NCBI GenBank assembly: GCA_937892695.1
Contig: CALBJK010000213.1
Span: 1-6,007, forward strand
Direction: 5' to 3'
DNA from: an uncultured Prevotella sp.
Lineage (GTDB): Bacteria; Bacteroidota; Bacteroidia; Bacteroidales; Bacteroidaceae
DNA: 6,007 nucleotides
Part shown: positions 4,675 to 6,007 of the stretch, piece after piece
Layout: each line of letters opens with the position of its first letter
Numbering within the stretch: the stretch's first letter is position 1
The notes under the pieces: model-generated
Databases searched by the model: none
The model's input: only the letters and a program-made list of their open reading frames with translations
What the model was told of the DNA's origin: nothing
Made by a program: the position numbers and the translations under genes

Positions 4675-6007
4675 ATGGAAGTGGCAAAGATAATGCAGAG
4701 TCTGGAGGCAAAACATCCAGGCGAGTCAGAATACCTGCAGGCCGTGAGCGAAGTTCTTACGTCCATTGTAGATGTCTACAACCGTCATCCTGAATTCGAA
4801 CGTGCAAAGCTCATCGAACGTCTGGTCGAACCCGAGCGTGTGGTAACGTTCCGTGTACCATGGGTCGATGATAGGGGCGAAGTTCATGTCAACATCGGCT
4901 ATCGTGTGCAGTTCAATAGTGCTATTGGCCCTTACAAGGGAGGTTTGCGCTTCCATCCTTCGGTCAACCTGTCCATCTTGAAGTTCCTTGGTTTCGAACA
5001 GACCTTCAAGAACGCTCTGACCACTCTGCCTATGGGTGGCGGTAAGGGTGGTTCCGATTTCTCTATCCGTGGGCGTTCCGATGCCGAAGTCATGCGCTTC
5101 TGTCAGGCTTTTATGACCGAACTCTACCGCCATATAGGTCCCGACGAGGATGTTCCTGCTGGAGATATCGGTGTCGGCGGACGTGAGATAGGCTACCTGT
5201 TCGGCATGTACAAGAAGCTCACCCACCACTGGAACGGCGTGCTTACAGGTAAAGGACTGGAGTGGGGCGGCTCCCGCATTCGTCCAGAGGCAACAGGCTA
5301 TGGCGCACTCTATTTTGTCAAGCAGATGCTGGCCACACATGGGCATGACCTTCAGGGCAAGACCGTAGCCATAAGCGGTTTCGGCAATGTAGCATGGGGC
5401 GCAGCCAAGAAAGCTACCGAACTTGGAGCAAAAGTGGTTACTATCAGCGGACCAGACGGTTACATCTACGACCCGACAGGCATCTGTGGCGATAAAATCG
5501 ACTATATGCTCGAACTAAGAGCCAGTGGTAACGATGTATGCAAACCATACGCCGACGAATATCCCGAAGCCAAATTCTATCCCGGACGTAAGCCATGGGA
5601 GGTCAAGACCGACATCGTACTGCCCTGCGCTACTCAGAACGAGCTGAACGGTAGCGATGCCGATGCGGTGCTGTCGCATAAGTCGCTGTGTGTAGCCGAA
5701 GTGTCCAACATGGGATGTACGGCCGAGGCTGTCGAGAAGTTTGTCGCAGCCCGTCAGCTCTTTGCTCCAGGCAAGGCTGTCAATGCCGGAGGCGTAGCAA
5801 CATCAGGTCTGGAAATGACACAGAATGCCATCCGTCTGAGCTGGAGTGAAAAGGAAGTCGACGACAAACTCCATTATATCATGCACTCCATCCATGAACA
5901 GTGCGTCAAGTACGGGAGGGAGTCCGACGGTTATATTGATTACGTAAAGGGCGCAAATGTGGCTGGATTCATGAAAGTTGCCAACGCCATGATGGCTCAG
6001 GGCATAG
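4675..6007 (+). CDS. gdhA: Glutamate dehydrogenase, hexameric type (3' end cut by the window)
   Basis: This enzyme interconverts glutamate and 2-oxoglutarate plus ammonia, linking nitrogen assimilation or amino-acid catabolism to central carbon metabolism in the cytoplasm. The 444 codons present cover essentially the whole family length (about 445); perhaps one or two codons and the stop are missing. Substrate and catalytic residues are in place: Lys88 in GPYKGGLRFHP, Lys112, catalytic Lys124 in PMGGGKGGSDF, Asp164 in PAGDIGVGG, and Ser377 in NAGGVATSGLEM. The dinucleotide fold carries GFGNVA (235-240), followed by the TISGPDGYIYDP segment also found in the NAD-dependent Clostridium symbiosum enzyme, so NAD(H) use is plausible but not proven. 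AEVSNMGCT replaces the AxxANMPTT form of many homologues; similar wording occurs in Porphyromonas/Bacteroides enzymes. The ATG follows an A-rich leader and a strong promoter. Confidence 0.97.
   Translation, partial: MEVAKIMQSLEAKHPGESEYLQAVSEVLTSIVDVYNRHPEFERAKLIERLVEPERVVTFRVPWVDDRGEVHVNIGYRVQFNSAIGPYKGGLRFHPSVNLSILKFLGFEQTFKNALTTLPMGGGKGGSDFSIRGRSDAEVMRFCQAFMTELYRHIGPDEDVPAGDIGVGGREIGYLFGMYKKLTHHWNGVLTGKGLEWGGSRIRPEATGYGALYFVKQMLATHGHDLQGKTVAISGFGNVAWGAAKKATELGAKVVTISGPDGYIYDPTGICGDKIDYMLELRASGNDVCKPYADEYPEAKFYPGRKPWEVKTDIVLPCATQNELNGSDADAVLSHKSLCVAEVSNMGCTAEAVEKFVAARQLFAPGKAVNAGGVATSGLEMTQNAIRLSWSEKEVDDKLHYIMHSIHEQCVKYGRESDGYIDYVKGANVAGFMKVANAMMAQGI

Noticed and set aside
4467..4766. Minus-strand open frame across the gdhA promoter
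   Set aside because: It overlaps the promoter and the gdhA N-terminus, starts inside gdhA, and the peptide has no family resemblance.
4726..5346. Long minus-strand open frame inside gdhA
   Set aside because: It mirrors the conserved GDH coding sequence, has no recognisable domain, and reflects codon bias of the real gene.
6005..6007. TAG at the last three bases as the gdhA stop codon
   Set aside because: It is out of frame: the codons are GGC (6001-6003) and ATA (6004-6006), leaving a single G. The true stop lies just beyond the window.

Overview
The window looks like chromosomal DNA of a Bacteroidales (Bacteroidota) bacterium, possibly a gut Muribaculaceae- or Bacteroidaceae-like organism; the family level is a guess. 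Three things point to Bacteroidota: genes preceded by A-rich leaders without Shine-Dalgarno sequences, upstream motifs fitting the Bacteroidota sigma-factor consensus (TAnnTTTG at -7, TTTG at -33), and proteins of Bacteroidales type (ribosomal protein L17 with a long charged tail, a short AlkZ-related protein, a Porphyromonas/Bacteroides-like glutamate dehydrogenase).

Layout, left to right. rplQ (10-534), normally the last gene of the large ribosomal-protein/rpoA operon, is closed by a strong intrinsic terminator (560-596). A short AlkZ-related winged-helix protein follows (644-1309). After a 169-bp gap with a weak promoter candidate comes a two-gene unit, a flavin reductase-family protein (1479-2051) and an aldo/keto reductase (2062-2919), ended by a perfect 13-bp-stem terminator (2940-2976). 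A promoter and a 5'-leader hairpin precede a 357-residue protein of unknown function (3132-4205). The window ends in a nearly complete hexameric-type glutamate dehydrogenase, gdhA (4675-6007), behind a textbook Bacteroidota promoter (4585-4615) and a 13-bp palindrome (4543-4555). Every confident gene is on the + strand.

The most unusual item is between the unknown gene and gdhA: a 260-bp MITE-like element (4206-4465) with perfect 18-bp terminal inverted repeats and a 5-bp TTTAA direct repeat on each side. It is inserted exactly at the upstream stop codon, which the duplicated target retains. Its left half carries a 39-codon minus-strand reading-frame remnant ending in the repeat, with the stop codon completed by flanking target DNA. 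A degenerate third copy of the repeat end lies directly after the aldo/keto reductase stop codon. This suggests a dispersed element family, probably an internally deleted transposon.

The other genes look like ordinary housekeeping or accessory metabolism: translation, possible DNA repair, flavin- and NAD(P)H-dependent redox, and ammonia/glutamate exchange. I see no CRISPR array, tRNA, rRNA, phage genes, defence cassette or other multi-gene novel system.
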